In this document: positions 52,591 through 60,383 of the stretch, piece after piece
Numbering within the stretch: the stretch's first letter is position 1
Layout of the letters: each line of letters begins with the position of its first letter
DNA from: DATATB01 sp036268995
Lineage (GTDB): Bacteria; Planctomycetota; Planctomycetia; Pirellulales; PNKZ01
Reading direction: 5' to 3'
Assembly (NCBI GenBank): GCA_036268995.1
Contig: DATATB010000025.1
Coordinates: forward strand, 1-64,000
DNA: 64,000 nt
The notes under the pieces: model-generated
Databases searched by the model: none
What the model saw: the letters and a program-made list of their open reading frames with translations, nothing else
What the model was told of the DNA's origin: nothing
Position numbers and translations under genes: made by a program

Positions 52591-54489
52591 ATGATTCTGC
52601 TGAGCGCAATCGAGATCACCAAGCACTTTGGCCCCGAGCCCGTGCTGGATCGGGTTTCGCTGGAGGTGCGGCCGGACGACAAGCTTGGCCTGGTGGGTCC
52701 CAACGGCGCGGGCAAAACGACGCTGCTGAACATCCTGGCCGGCCGGCTCGAGGCCGATGGCGGCCGTGTCGAGCTGCATCCTTCCGCCCGGCTGGAATAC
52801 CTGGAGCAGCAGCCGGAATTCGTCGCCGGCCGCACGCTGTGGCAAGAAGCCGAATCCGCGCTCGTGGAACTGATCGAATTGGGCCATGAGGCCGAGCGCA
52901 TGGCTGCGGCGATGGCCGAGGCCAACGATCCGGCCGAGCGCGCGAAGCTCGGTCAGCGCTTCGACCGCTTGCAGCACGAGCTCGAGCGCCGCGACGCCTA
53001 TCATCTCAAGCACAAGATCGAGCGCGTGCTCGACGGCTTGGGTTTCGCCCGCTCGAGCTTCGAGCAGCAGGTGCAGTTGCTTAGCGGCGGGCAGCAGAAC
53101 CGGCTGCTCTTGGCCAAGCTGCTGCTGCGCGACCCGGACCTGCTGCTGCTGGACGAGCCGTCGAACCATCTCGACATCGATGCCACGGCCTGGCTCGAAT
53201 CGTTTCTGGCCGAAAGCCGGCAGGCGATGGTGATCGTCAGTCACGATCGGTATTTTCTCGATCGCGTGACCAACGGCATTGTGGAGCTGTACCAGGCCGA
53301 GATCGATTTGTACACGGGCAATTTTTCGGCCTATTGGGAGCAGAAAGCCGAGCGGAACAAGGTACAGGCCCGGACTTTTGAAAGACAGCAGACGCTGATT
53401 GCGAAGACCGAGGACTTTATCCGCCGCAACAACTATGGCCAGAAGCACGCCCAGGCCGAAGATCGCAAGAAAAAGCTGGAGCGGATCGAACGGGTCAAGC
53501 CGCCGCGGCACATTGCCGGCCCGGCGATGGGCTTTCCGCCGGCCGATCGCACCGGCGATATCGTGCTCCGCGTCGAGGGGTTGACCAAAGGCTACGACCG
53601 GCCGCTGTTCGAGAATCTCACGTTCGACGTGTTGCGCGGCCAGCGCTGGGGCATTCTCGGTCCCAACGGCACGGGCAAGACCACGCTGTTGCGCTGTATC
53701 GTTGACGAGCAAACGCCCGATGCCGGCCGCGCCATCCTGGGCACCGGCGTGCGCGTGGGATACTACGACCAGATGCTCTCGGGCCTGGACGAGGGCAAGA
53801 GCGTGGTCGAGGCCATCCGCCCGGCCCGCAAGGAGTTCAACGAGCCCGAGCGCCGGCAACACCTGGCCCGCTTCGGGCTCACGGGCGATGCGGTGTTTCA
53901 ATCCGTGTCGAGCCTTAGCGGCGGCGAGCGGAGCCGCGCGGCGTTGGCACAACTGTCAGCCGATGATGCCAACTTTCTCGTGCTCGACGAGCCTACGAAT
54001 CACCTCGATCTCTGGGCCTGCGACGCGCTGGAGAGTTCGCTCAACGAGTTCGACGGCACGCTGCTGTTTGTGAGCCACGACCGCTATTTTCTCAATCGCG
54101 TGGCCGATCATCTGCTGATCGTCGAGCCCGGCCGGTTCCGCGTAATCGAAGGCAATTACGACACGTACCTCTTCGCCCGGCAGCAAGACGCGGCAGCCGC
54201 GGCCGATAAGCCCGCCCCGGCGAGCGGCAAACCGGCGGCGAAGCCGGGTCGCGACAAGCCGACTAAGACGAAGCGTCGTTTTCCGTATCGCAAGGTGGCG
54301 GAGCTCGAGGCCGAGATCTTCGAGCGCGAAGCGCGAATCGAAGCCCTGCACGTCACCTTGACCACGCCGGAGGTGCTGCGCGACGGCCGGCGGGTGAAGG
54401 AAGTCCAGGCCCAGCTCGACGAGCAGCAGGCCGCCTTGCGGACGCTGTATGAACATTGGGAAGAAGCCAGCGAATTGAATTCCTCGTAG
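52591..54489 (+). CDS. ABC-F family ATPase (Uup/ABCF3-like)
   Basis: This 632-residue protein has two ABC domains and no membrane segments. The first has GPNGAGKTTLLN, LSGGQQNRL and LLLLDEPSNHLD; the second has GPNGTGKTTLLR, LSGGERSRA and LVLDEPTNHLD. A linker with coiled-coil character and a C-terminal coiled coil (about 570-630) match Uup-type ABC-F translation factors, which act on the ribosome E site. Resistance or quality-control roles cannot be told apart. Confidence 0.93.
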   Translation: MILLSAIEITKHFGPEPVLDRVSLEVRPDDKLGLVGPNGAGKTTLLNILAGRLEADGGRVELHPSARLEYLEQQPEFVAGRTLWQEAESALVELIELGHEAERMAAAMAEANDPAERAKLGQRFDRLQHELERRDAYHLKHKIERVLDGLGFARSSFEQQVQLLSGGQQNRLLLAKLLLRDPDLLLLDEPSNHLDIDATAWLESFLAESRQAMVIVSHDRYFLDRVTNGIVELYQAEIDLYTGNFSAYWEQKAERNKVQARTFERQQTLIAKTEDFIRRNNYGQKHAQAEDRKKKLERIERVKPPRHIAGPAMGFPPADRTGDIVLRVEGLTKGYDRPLFENLTFDVLRGQRWGILGPNGTGKTTLLRCIVDEQTPDAGRAILGTGVRVGYYDQMLSGLDEGKSVVEAIRPARKEFNEPERRQHLARFGLTGDAVFQSVSSLSGGERSRAALAQLSADDANFLVLDEPTNHLDLWACDALESSLNEFDGTLLFVSHDRYFLNRVADHLLIVEPGRFRVIEGNYDTYLFARQQDAAAAADKPAPASGKPAAKPGRDKPTKTKRRFPYRKVAELEAEIFEREARIEALHVTLTTPEVLRDGRRVKEVQAQLDEQQAALRTLYEHWEEASELNSS

Positions 54490-54495
54490 ATATCC

Positions 54496-54574
54496 GGGAG
54501 GGCGAGGCTCCCGCCGAGCCGTGCTTCGCAGCACGTCGCCCAAAGATCAGGCTCGGCAGGAGCCTCGCCCTCCC
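54496..54574. repeat. 79-bp dispersed hairpin repeat
   Basis: The arms 54496-54520 and 54550-54574 are inverted copies matching 24 of 25 positions (core GGGAGGGCGAGGCTCC). An inner hairpin CGTGC-TTCGCA-GCACG lies between them. One arm recurs at 19802-19822. It fills the gap between the ABC-F gene and the aminotransferase gene and could end the ABC-F transcript. Confidence 0.88.
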
Positions 54575-54610
54575 ATTTGACGACTGACTCGCAATTGAAG
54601 GGATCACAGC

Positions 54611-55738
54611 ATGCTTGACGAAGCCTCGCGGCGCCGTTCGTTTCCGGCCTTCGACCAGATGGTGTATCTCAACACCGCGGCCGAGGGCATTCCGCCGCCG
54701 GAGGTGGGCCGGGCGCTCGAACAATATTATCAAGACAAACTGCTGGGCATGGACGGCCGCGATCGGCACTTCGCCGTCTGGGAGCGGGCCAAGGCGCTCA
54801 CCGCCCGGATGTACGGTTTGTCGCCCGGCGAAGTGACGATCTGCTCGTGCTCTTCCGAGGCTTACAACCTCGCGGCGGCCGCCTTGCGGCTCGAGCCGGG
54901 CGACGAAGTCGTGATCAACGAGCTGGATTTTCCGGCCGGGGCCACGCCCTGGCTGCAACCCTCGTGCCCGGCCAGCGTGCGCGTCTGGCCGGCACGCTCC
55001 GGGGCGCTCGAGCTGGAAGATCTTGAATCACTGGTCAACGCGAATACACGGCTAGTCACCGTGTCGCTCGTGAGCTTCTTCAATGGCTTCAAGATCGATT
55101 TGCCGCGCGTGGTGGGAATCGTTCGGAGGCGCTCGCAGGCCTTGGTGGCCGTGGACGTAACCCAGGCGCTGGGCCGCATCGAGCTGGACCTGTCGGGCGT
55201 CGATCTCATCGTCAGCAGCACGCACAAGTGGATTCTCGCCAGCCACGGCGGGGGGCTCGTCGGCGTGCCCAGCGCGCGAGCCCGCGAGTGGACCGTGCCG
55301 GCCGGTGGCTGGTTCAATTTGGAAGACGCCTTCGGGCCCGATCGCTTTCAGCGGGCCATCAGCCGCCCCGGCGCCGCGGGCTTCACGGTCGGCATGCCGA
55401 ACTTTCCGGCCGTGTATGCCATCGAGGCGGCCTTGCGATTTATCGATACGGTCGGCGTGAAGGCGATCGAAGCCGCGGCCAATCCGCTGGTCGCGGCCTG
55501 CCTGGCGGGACTGGTGGAGTTGCCCGTCGAGCTGCTCTCGCCGCGCGATCCGGCTCGGTTGGCCGGCATCCTGGCCTTCCGCCATCCGGACGCCGAGCGA
55601 ATTGCCCAGCAGTTGCGAGCCCGGCAAATTCACGTCATGCATCACGCCGGCCGCCTGCGTGTCGCGTTGCACGGCTACAACACCATGCGCGACGTCGAGA
55701 CGTTCCTGGGCGTGCTGCGGGATGCCGTTCAGGCCTGA
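54611..55738 (+). CDS. class V aminotransferase (cysteine desulfurase-like fold)
   Basis: A 375-residue PLP enzyme. VYLNTAAEGIPPPEVG, CSCSSEAYNLAAAAL, VAVDVTQALGRIELD and the Schiff-base lysine in SSTHKW are family features. No iron-sulfur assembly partners are nearby, so an isopenicillin-N-epimerase-like or general aminotransferase role is as likely as desulfurase. The ATG has GAAGGG upstream. Its 3' end overlaps the convergent enolase-superfamily gene by 10 bp. Confidence 0.88.
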   Translation: MLDEASRRRSFPAFDQMVYLNTAAEGIPPPEVGRALEQYYQDKLLGMDGRDRHFAVWERAKALTARMYGLSPGEVTICSCSSEAYNLAAAALRLEPGDEVVINELDFPAGATPWLQPSCPASVRVWPARSGALELEDLESLVNANTRLVTVSLVSFFNGFKIDLPRVVGIVRRRSQALVAVDVTQALGRIELDLSGVDLIVSSTHKWILASHGGGLVGVPSARAREWTVPAGGWFNLEDAFGPDRFQRAISRPGAAGFTVGMPNFPAVYAIEAALRFIDTVGVKAIEAAANPLVAACLAGLVELPVELLSPRDPARLAGILAFRHPDAERIAQQLRARQIHVMHHAGRLRVALHGYNTMRDVETFLGVLRDAVQA

Positions 55739-56970
55739 ACCGGCCGGCAGCGCTTCACAAAGTCGGGATCGATCGTCACGCCAAAACCGGGGCCCGTCGG
55801 GCAGCGCACAACGCCGTTCTCGCTCTTGAGCGACGAGGTCGAGCAGGTCACGGGCAAGCTGGTGTTGCCTTTGAACTCCATGAACGGCCCGGCGTTGGGC
55901 GTGAACGATGCGAAGTGGATCACGTCGAGGTAGCCCAGCCCGCCGCCGGACATGTGCGGCACGACCGGCATGCCGGCCGCCGCCGCCATCCGTGCCACGC
56001 GCGTGGCGCGAATGAACCCGCCGCCGTAGTGCAGGTCGGGCTGCACAATGTCGAGGCCGCGATTTTCGATCGCCCATTGGAAGCGCCGCAGGCTGAACTC
56101 CTGTTCGCCGCCTGCCACCGGAATCGTGAGCGCGTCGGCCACTTCCTTGGTGCTCCACAGGTCGTCAAAGGGGCAGGGTTCTTCGTAGAACGCGTAGCCG
56201 TGGTCCTGCATCAGCCGGCCGATGCGAATGGCTTCGGTGGCATCGTACGAGCTATTCGAGTCAGCGTAGAGCGTCATCCGGTCGCCAAAAGTCTTGCGCA
56301 CCAGCGGAACGAGCGCTTCGGTCCGGCCCGGCAGCGAGTCGGCATTGCGGCTCATGCGCCCGCCGAGGCGGAACTTTAAGGCCTTGGCTCCCGATTCGGC
56401 CACGAGCTTTTGCAAGTAATCGATTTCCTCCTCCGGCCGATTGCCGCGTTTGCCGCTGGCCGTGTAAACCACGATGTCGCGCTTGAGCGTGCCGCCGAAA
56501 AAATCCGCTACCGGACAGCCCGCCGTGCGGCCCAACAGGTCCAACAGCGCAATCTCGACGGCCGCCACGCCAACCCACAGCGCCAGGCCTTGCAGTTTGT
56601 AATTGTCGCGATGCCGGTAAACGTCCCACAGCAGCCGCTCCAGGTCGCGCGCGTCCTGGCCAACGAAAACAGGCTGGATCGCCTTGAGAAAAATCGGGTA
56701 CGTCAGCGCCGTCCAACTCGGATGCGGCACGGTCACCGCTTCGACGCCATCCGTCGAGCGGGTGCGCAGCAAGTGAACTCCGCCGCTGCGCAGCAATTCG
56801 ATCGAAGCAACCTTCACCGGCCCCGACAGCAGCTCGGTCTTTAAGACCGGGGCTTCGAGCACGCGAACGAGGTCGTTCTTCGACGGACGACGCGGCGACT
56901 GGTCGGCCCGAGCCAAGGCCGAAGTTGCCGCCAACGCGCTAGTGGATTGCAGGAACGTGCGTCGGTTCAT
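55729..56970 (-). CDS. Tat-exported mandelate racemase/muconate-lactonizing enzyme family protein
   Basis: The 413-residue product begins with a twin-arginine-type signal (MNRRTFLQSTSALAATSALA). The enolase-superfamily barrel shows FRLGGRMS, YADSNSSYDATEA, YEEPCPFDD and AGGEQEFS metal-ligand segments, then PHMSGGGLGYL with a catalytic His. The usual KxK motif reads KFR here. It probably acts on a sugar acid in the periplasm. The frame is open upstream to 57330, but the signal peptide fixes the start at 56970. Confidence 0.88.
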   Translation of the reverse strand: MNRRTFLQSTSALAATSALARADQSPRRPSKNDLVRVLEAPVLKTELLSGPVKVASIELLRSGGVHLLRTRSTDGVEAVTVPHPSWTALTYPIFLKAIQPVFVGQDARDLERLLWDVYRHRDNYKLQGLALWVGVAAVEIALLDLLGRTAGCPVADFFGGTLKRDIVVYTASGKRGNRPEEEIDYLQKLVAESGAKALKFRLGGRMSRNADSLPGRTEALVPLVRKTFGDRMTLYADSNSSYDATEAIRIGRLMQDHGYAFYEEPCPFDDLWSTKEVADALTIPVAGGEQEFSLRRFQWAIENRGLDIVQPDLHYGGGFIRATRVARMAAAAGMPVVPHMSGGGLGYLDVIHFASFTPNAGPFMEFKGNTSLPVTCSTSSLKSENGVVRCPTGPGFGVTIDPDFVKRCRPVQA

Positions 56971-56993
56971 GGCCAGAAGGCTCCCAAACGATT

Positions 56994-57467
56994 TTAGCCG
57001 GCCGCCGCGCCGACCAGCTCGCGCACGACCGCCAGGGCTTCGGAGACATGGCGGCCGGCCTGGAACAGGCTGCGCGATACGTGGCGGACCGTGCCTTCGC
57101 GGTCGATGACAAACGTGACCCGGCCGGGAAAAATGCCCAGCAACTTGCTGACGCCGAAGGCCTGCTGCAAGCTGCCATCGGCATCGCTGACCAGCAGGAA
57201 TGGTAACCGCCGTTCGGCGGCAAACTGCCGCTGCCGCTCGACCGGGCAGCCGCTGACGCCGATCACCGCGGCGCCGGCCTCGACAAAATCTTCGTAGGCG
57301 TCGCGAAACGCACAGGCCTGCCGCGTACACACCGGCGTGCCGCAGCGCGGGTAAAAGTAAATCACCAGCGGCTGCCGGCCGACGAATTCGGCCAGCGACA
57401 CCCGGCGGCCGTCGTGCGCCGTGACCGTAAAATCTGGGGCACGATCTCCAACTTCAATTGGCCGCAT
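56994..57467 (-). CDS. bcp: peroxiredoxin, Bcp/PrxQ type
   Basis: This 157-residue thiol peroxidase reduces hydroperoxides. The active site reads PRCGTPVCTRQACAFRD: PxxxTxxC places the peroxidatic Cys at 47 and the resolving Cys at 52, the spacing of Bcp. FPGRVTFVIDREG is the usual C-terminal strand. ATG 57467 (MRPIEVGDRAPDF) was chosen over the longer frame to 57512. It ends 23 bp from the start of the enolase-superfamily gene upstream on the minus strand reading. Confidence 0.9.
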   Translation of the reverse strand: MRPIEVGDRAPDFTVTAHDGRRVSLAEFVGRQPLVIYFYPRCGTPVCTRQACAFRDAYEDFVEAGAAVIGVSGCPVERQRQFAAERRLPFLLVSDADGSLQQAFGVSKLLGIFPGRVTFVIDREGTVRHVSRSLFQAGRHVSEALAVVRELVGAAAG

Positions 57468-57627
57468 GCTCACCGGACTCCTCGTTGCGACCACAGTTTT
57501 CGAGCACTGCACCGGGCGGTGGCGCTAGATTGAAATGCCCCGGTTAGAAGGCGACAATGGCGACAACTGCAAAGCTAGTGGTTTATTCGCACGTTTGAAA
57601 GACGCCTCACGCCAGGATTTTTCGATC

Positions 57628-59091
57628 ATGACCATCGCACGCATTGTTCTCAGTATCATTTTTGTGGCCGGCAGTGTGGCCGCCAGCCGGGCCGCCCCCG
57701 CCAGCAACCGGCTAAACATCGTGGTGATTTTGGCCGACGATCTCGGCGGATCGGACCTCGGCTGCTACGGCGCTGACTTGCACGAAACGCCGAACCTCGA
57801 TCGCCTGGCCCACCAAGCGATGCGGTTTACCACGGCCTATTCGGCCTCGCCGGTCTGCACGCCCACCCGGGCCGCACTCATGACCGGCAAGCATCCGGCG
57901 CGGCTGGGCATGACGATTTGGGCCGAAGCCGCCGCCGATCCGCCGCGCTTCAAACGCCCCAGGCCGCTGATTCCGGCCACGGCCGAGCATAACTTGTCGC
58001 ATGCCGAAACCACGATCGCCGCGCAATTGCAAGCGGCCGGTTATCTGACCGCGCTGGTGGGCAAATGGCACTTGGGCGATCCGCTGCATTATCCCGAAAC
58101 GCACGGCTTCGACATCAATATCGGCGGCACCTTGTGGGGCGCGCCGCAGACGTTCTTTTATCCCTACCGCGGCCGCGGCATGTACGGCAGCGAGTTTCGC
58201 TACGTGCCCCACTTGGAGTTCGGCAAAAGCGGCGAATATCTCACCGACCGGCTCACCGACGAGGCGCTGAACGTGATCGATCGCGCGGGCCAGCAGCCGT
58301 TTTTCCTGTACCTGGCCCATCATGCCGTACACACGCCCATCGAGGCCAAAGCCGCCGACGTGTCGCATTTCGAAGCCAAGCTGTCCGCTGGCCAGCACCA
58401 TCGCAATCCCACCTACGCGGCGATGACCAAAAGCCTCGACGACAGCGTCGGCCGGGTGCTCAAGCGACTCGACGAGCGCGGCTTGGCCGAGCGCACGCTC
58501 GTGATCTTTACCAGCGACAACGGCGGATACATCGGCATCGACCGCAATCGCAAGCTGCCGGTCACCGACAACTATCCGCTCCGCTCGGGCAAGGGCTCGG
58601 TGTACGAAGGCGGCGTCCGCGTGCCGCTCATGGTGCGTTGGCCCGGCACAACGCCGGCCGGCGCGGTCTGCCACGAGCCGGTCATGACGACCGACCTGTT
58701 CTTCACGCTGCTGGCCGCGGCCGGGCTCAAGCCCTCGGCCACCACCGCGGCCGACGGCGTCAATCTTCAGCCCGTGCTGAGTGATCCGACGGCCAGCCTC
58801 AATCGCGACGCGCTCTATTTTCATTACCCGCATTACTACGAGACGACCAGTCCGGTGAGTGCTATTCGGGCCGGCTCGTGGAAGCTGCTGCACTACTACG
58901 AGGACGACCGGGCCGAGCTCTACAATCTGGCCGACGATCCGCGTGAGCAGCAGGATCTGGCCAAGCAGCAACCGAAGAAGGTCCAAGATCTTCGCGGCCG
59001 CCTGCACGATTGGCTAGCCGCTGCCGGCGCCCGCCTGCCGACGAAAAATCCGGAATATCAACCGCCCGCGGCCAAGCGCGCGGCGAAGTGA
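57628..59091 (+). CDS. secreted sulfatase (formylglycine-dependent)
   Basis: The 487-residue arylsulfatase-type enzyme has a signal peptide (about 1-23). Metal ligands lie in VVILADDLGGSDLG (Asp37, Asp38). The CTPTR motif at Cys77-Arg81 would be converted to formylglycine. GKWHLGD, SLDDSVGRVL and FTSDNGG follow. It removes sulfate esters from polysaccharides or similar substrates. ATG 57628 fits the signal peptide; an open frame from 57535 is not needed. Sulfatases are abundant in planctomycetes. Confidence 0.94.
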   Translation: MTIARIVLSIIFVAGSVAASRAAPASNRLNIVVILADDLGGSDLGCYGADLHETPNLDRLAHQAMRFTTAYSASPVCTPTRAALMTGKHPARLGMTIWAEAAADPPRFKRPRPLIPATAEHNLSHAETTIAAQLQAAGYLTALVGKWHLGDPLHYPETHGFDINIGGTLWGAPQTFFYPYRGRGMYGSEFRYVPHLEFGKSGEYLTDRLTDEALNVIDRAGQQPFFLYLAHHAVHTPIEAKAADVSHFEAKLSAGQHHRNPTYAAMTKSLDDSVGRVLKRLDERGLAERTLVIFTSDNGGYIGIDRNRKLPVTDNYPLRSGKGSVYEGGVRVPLMVRWPGTTPAGAVCHEPVMTTDLFFTLLAAAGLKPSATTAADGVNLQPVLSDPTASLNRDALYFHYPHYYETTSPVSAIRAGSWKLLHYYEDDRAELYNLADDPREQQDLAKQQPKKVQDLRGRLHDWLAAAGARLPTKNPEYQPPAAKRAAK

Positions 59092-59106
59092 GCGATTGCC
59101 GGTCGC

Positions 59107-59224
59107 GGCGCGTCACCGTAGGCGTCTCGCTCCGTCGAGACGCAGGCAACTCGGCTTGGCGCTGGGAGCGGTGGTCCGTAGAACTCTGCATCCCGGCGGA
59201 GCGGGATGCGTACGGTGACGCGCC
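59107..59224. repeat. 118-bp MITE-like element with 14-bp terminal inverted repeats
   Basis: GGCGCGTCACCGTA (59107-59120) and its exact reverse complement (59211-59224) bound the element. Inside are the hairpins GCGTCTCG...CGAGACGC and CATCCCG...CGGGATG. A partial relative lies at 61523-61573. It sits just after the sulfatase stop. Confidence 0.82.
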
Positions 59225-59225
59225 G

Positions 59226-59303
59226 GTAGGTGCCGCGCGCCGAGCGGCACTGGGACATCAATCGCGTCCCTTGCAAGCCGGGCTCGGCTCGCCGGGCCTA
59301 CGG
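59226..59303. repeat. dispersed repeat, intergenic copy of the nuoN insert
   Basis: Two blocks (59226-59250 and 59277-59303) match the ends of the 28165-28291 insert in nuoN in the same order and orientation. It directly abuts the 59107-59224 element and lies beyond the yidD 3' end. Confidence 0.85.
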
Positions 59304-59309
59304 TCGCGC

Positions 59310-59570
59310 TCACGGCGGATCGTAGCCGCCGCGATGGAAAGGGTGGCAGCGGCAGATGCGCCAGATGCCGCGCAGTGAGCCGCGCACGGCCCCGTATTTG
59401 CGCACCGCGCCGATAAAATAGTGGCTGCACGTCGGATCGTAGCGGCAAGCTCGCCCGAAGATCGGGCTCAAGAAAATCTGGTACAGCCGCACAATGCCGA
59501 CCAGCACGTCCGCGGGCAGGCGATAGAGACGGCCAAGCAGGCTGGGCGCGGGCGTGGTTTCTGTGTCCAT
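59310..59570 (-). CDS. yidD: membrane protein insertion efficiency factor YidD
   Basis: An 86-residue basic protein that helps membrane protein insertion. YQIFLSPIFGRACRYDPTCS and YGAVRGSLRGIWRICRCHPF are the conserved Cys-containing core, ending HRGGYDPP. It lies 11 bp after rnpA on the same strand, the normal rnpA-yidD arrangement. yidC is not in the window. Confidence 0.95.
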   Translation of the reverse strand: MDTETTPAPSLLGRLYRLPADVLVGIVRLYQIFLSPIFGRACRYDPTCSHYFIGAVRKYGAVRGSLRGIWRICRCHPFHRGGYDPP

Positions 59571-59581
59571 GCTCTCGCCCT

Positions 59582-59956
59582 TTAAGTCTCGACCGCCGGC
59601 GGGGACGGCAAGCGGAGCTTGCGGGCCAATTGGCTGGCCAGGCCCACGAGCGATTGCTGCAATTCGGCGAGTGGAGGCGGCGAGCCGCGAGCGATGACGA
59701 CCAGGTCCATGCCAGGCGCTAGCTGCTGGCGACTGTGGCGAAACGCTTCTCGCAGCAGCCGCTTCCAGCGGTTGCGGGCCACGGCATTGCCGACTTTGCG
59801 CGAGACGGAAAGCCCCAGCCGCACGCCTGGGCCGGCACTGGCCAGGCCGTAGACGACGATCGAGCGATCCGCCACCGAGCGGCCACGGTTGTAGACCTGC
59901 TTGAAGTCGGCCGGGCGGCGCAGCCGCTGGTCGCGTCGAAACCGCTCGCTGGCCAT
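59582..59956 (-). CDS. rnpA: ribonuclease P protein component
   Basis: The 124-residue basic protein binds RNase P RNA for 5' processing of tRNA. RLRRPADFKQVYNRGRS and SRKVGNAVARNRWKR with LLREAF are the diagnostic central cleft and RNR motif. The usual upstream neighbour rpmH is missing; a small membrane protein gene precedes it instead. Confidence 0.95.
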   Translation of the reverse strand: MASERFRRDQRLRRPADFKQVYNRGRSVADRSIVVYGLASAGPGVRLGLSVSRKVGNAVARNRWKRLLREAFRHSRQQLAPGMDLVVIARGSPPPLAELQQSLVGLASQLARKLRLPSPPAVET

Positions 59957-59963
59957 GCGTCCT

Positions 59964-60254
59964 CTAGTCTACCGGTGGCTTGCCGCCGTGCGGCGGGTGG
60001 ACGGCCGGCCGCTTGAGCAGCCGGCGCGCGGCCCAATGGTCGGGCCCCAAGCGGCTGCGCGAACGCTGCTGCCGCAAGCGGCGCCGCGTGAACGAAGCTC
60101 CCATGCGAACGAATACAAAGAAGCCCGCTGCGATCAGGATCAAACCCAGCAGCGCCGCCAAGACCAGGCCCCGAACGGAGGTCGGCAAACGCTGCCAGAG
60201 ATCTTCGGCGGCCAATGCCTGCGAAGCGCTGGCCAGCCAGATGGCGGCTGCCAA
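59964..60254 (-). CDS. small membrane protein upstream of rnpA
   Basis: About 96 residues with a signal-like segment (AAAIWLASASQALAAEDLWQ), one clear membrane helix (GLVLAALLGLILIAAGFFVF) and a basic cytoplasmic tail (RRRLRQQRSRSRLG). No family is recognised. TTG at 60254 is the first usable start outside the adjacent mobile-like repeat. The frame stays open through that repeat to an ATG at 60389, so the true N-terminus is uncertain and may have been altered by the insertion. Confidence 0.6.
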   Translation of the reverse strand: MAAAIWLASASQALAAEDLWQRLPTSVRGLVLAALLGLILIAAGFFVFVRMGASFTRRRLRQQRSRSRLGPDHWAARRLLKRPAVHPPHGGKPPVD

Positions 60255-60282
60255 CGCACCGATGCCCGCCGGCCAGCGAGTT

Positions 60283-60383
60283 AGGATCGACCGAAAAATA
60301 ACTTCTCCGCAACCCCTCGCCCCTTGCGGGAGAGGGCAGAGTGAGGGGCCAAAAAAAACGGAAGTTATTTTTCGGTCGATCCT
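60283..60383. mobile_element. 101-bp MITE-like element with perfect 23-bp terminal inverted repeats
   Basis: The segments 60283-60305 and 60361-60383 are exact reverse complements over all 23 bases (AGGATCGACCGAAAAATAAC begins the left arm), and pairing stops at both edges. The interior carries CCCCTCGCCCC and GGGAGAGGG words related to the repeat at the hemH end, plus an A run. No transposase is encoded, so it would need one in trans. It lies between the DnaJ gene, whose stop overlaps the element edge, and the small membrane protein gene. Confidence 0.85.

Noticed and set aside
55739..57330. N-terminal extension of the enolase-superfamily gene to 57330
   Set aside because: The extension runs antisense-like through the peroxiredoxin gene, and the twin-arginine signal at 56970 marks the true start.
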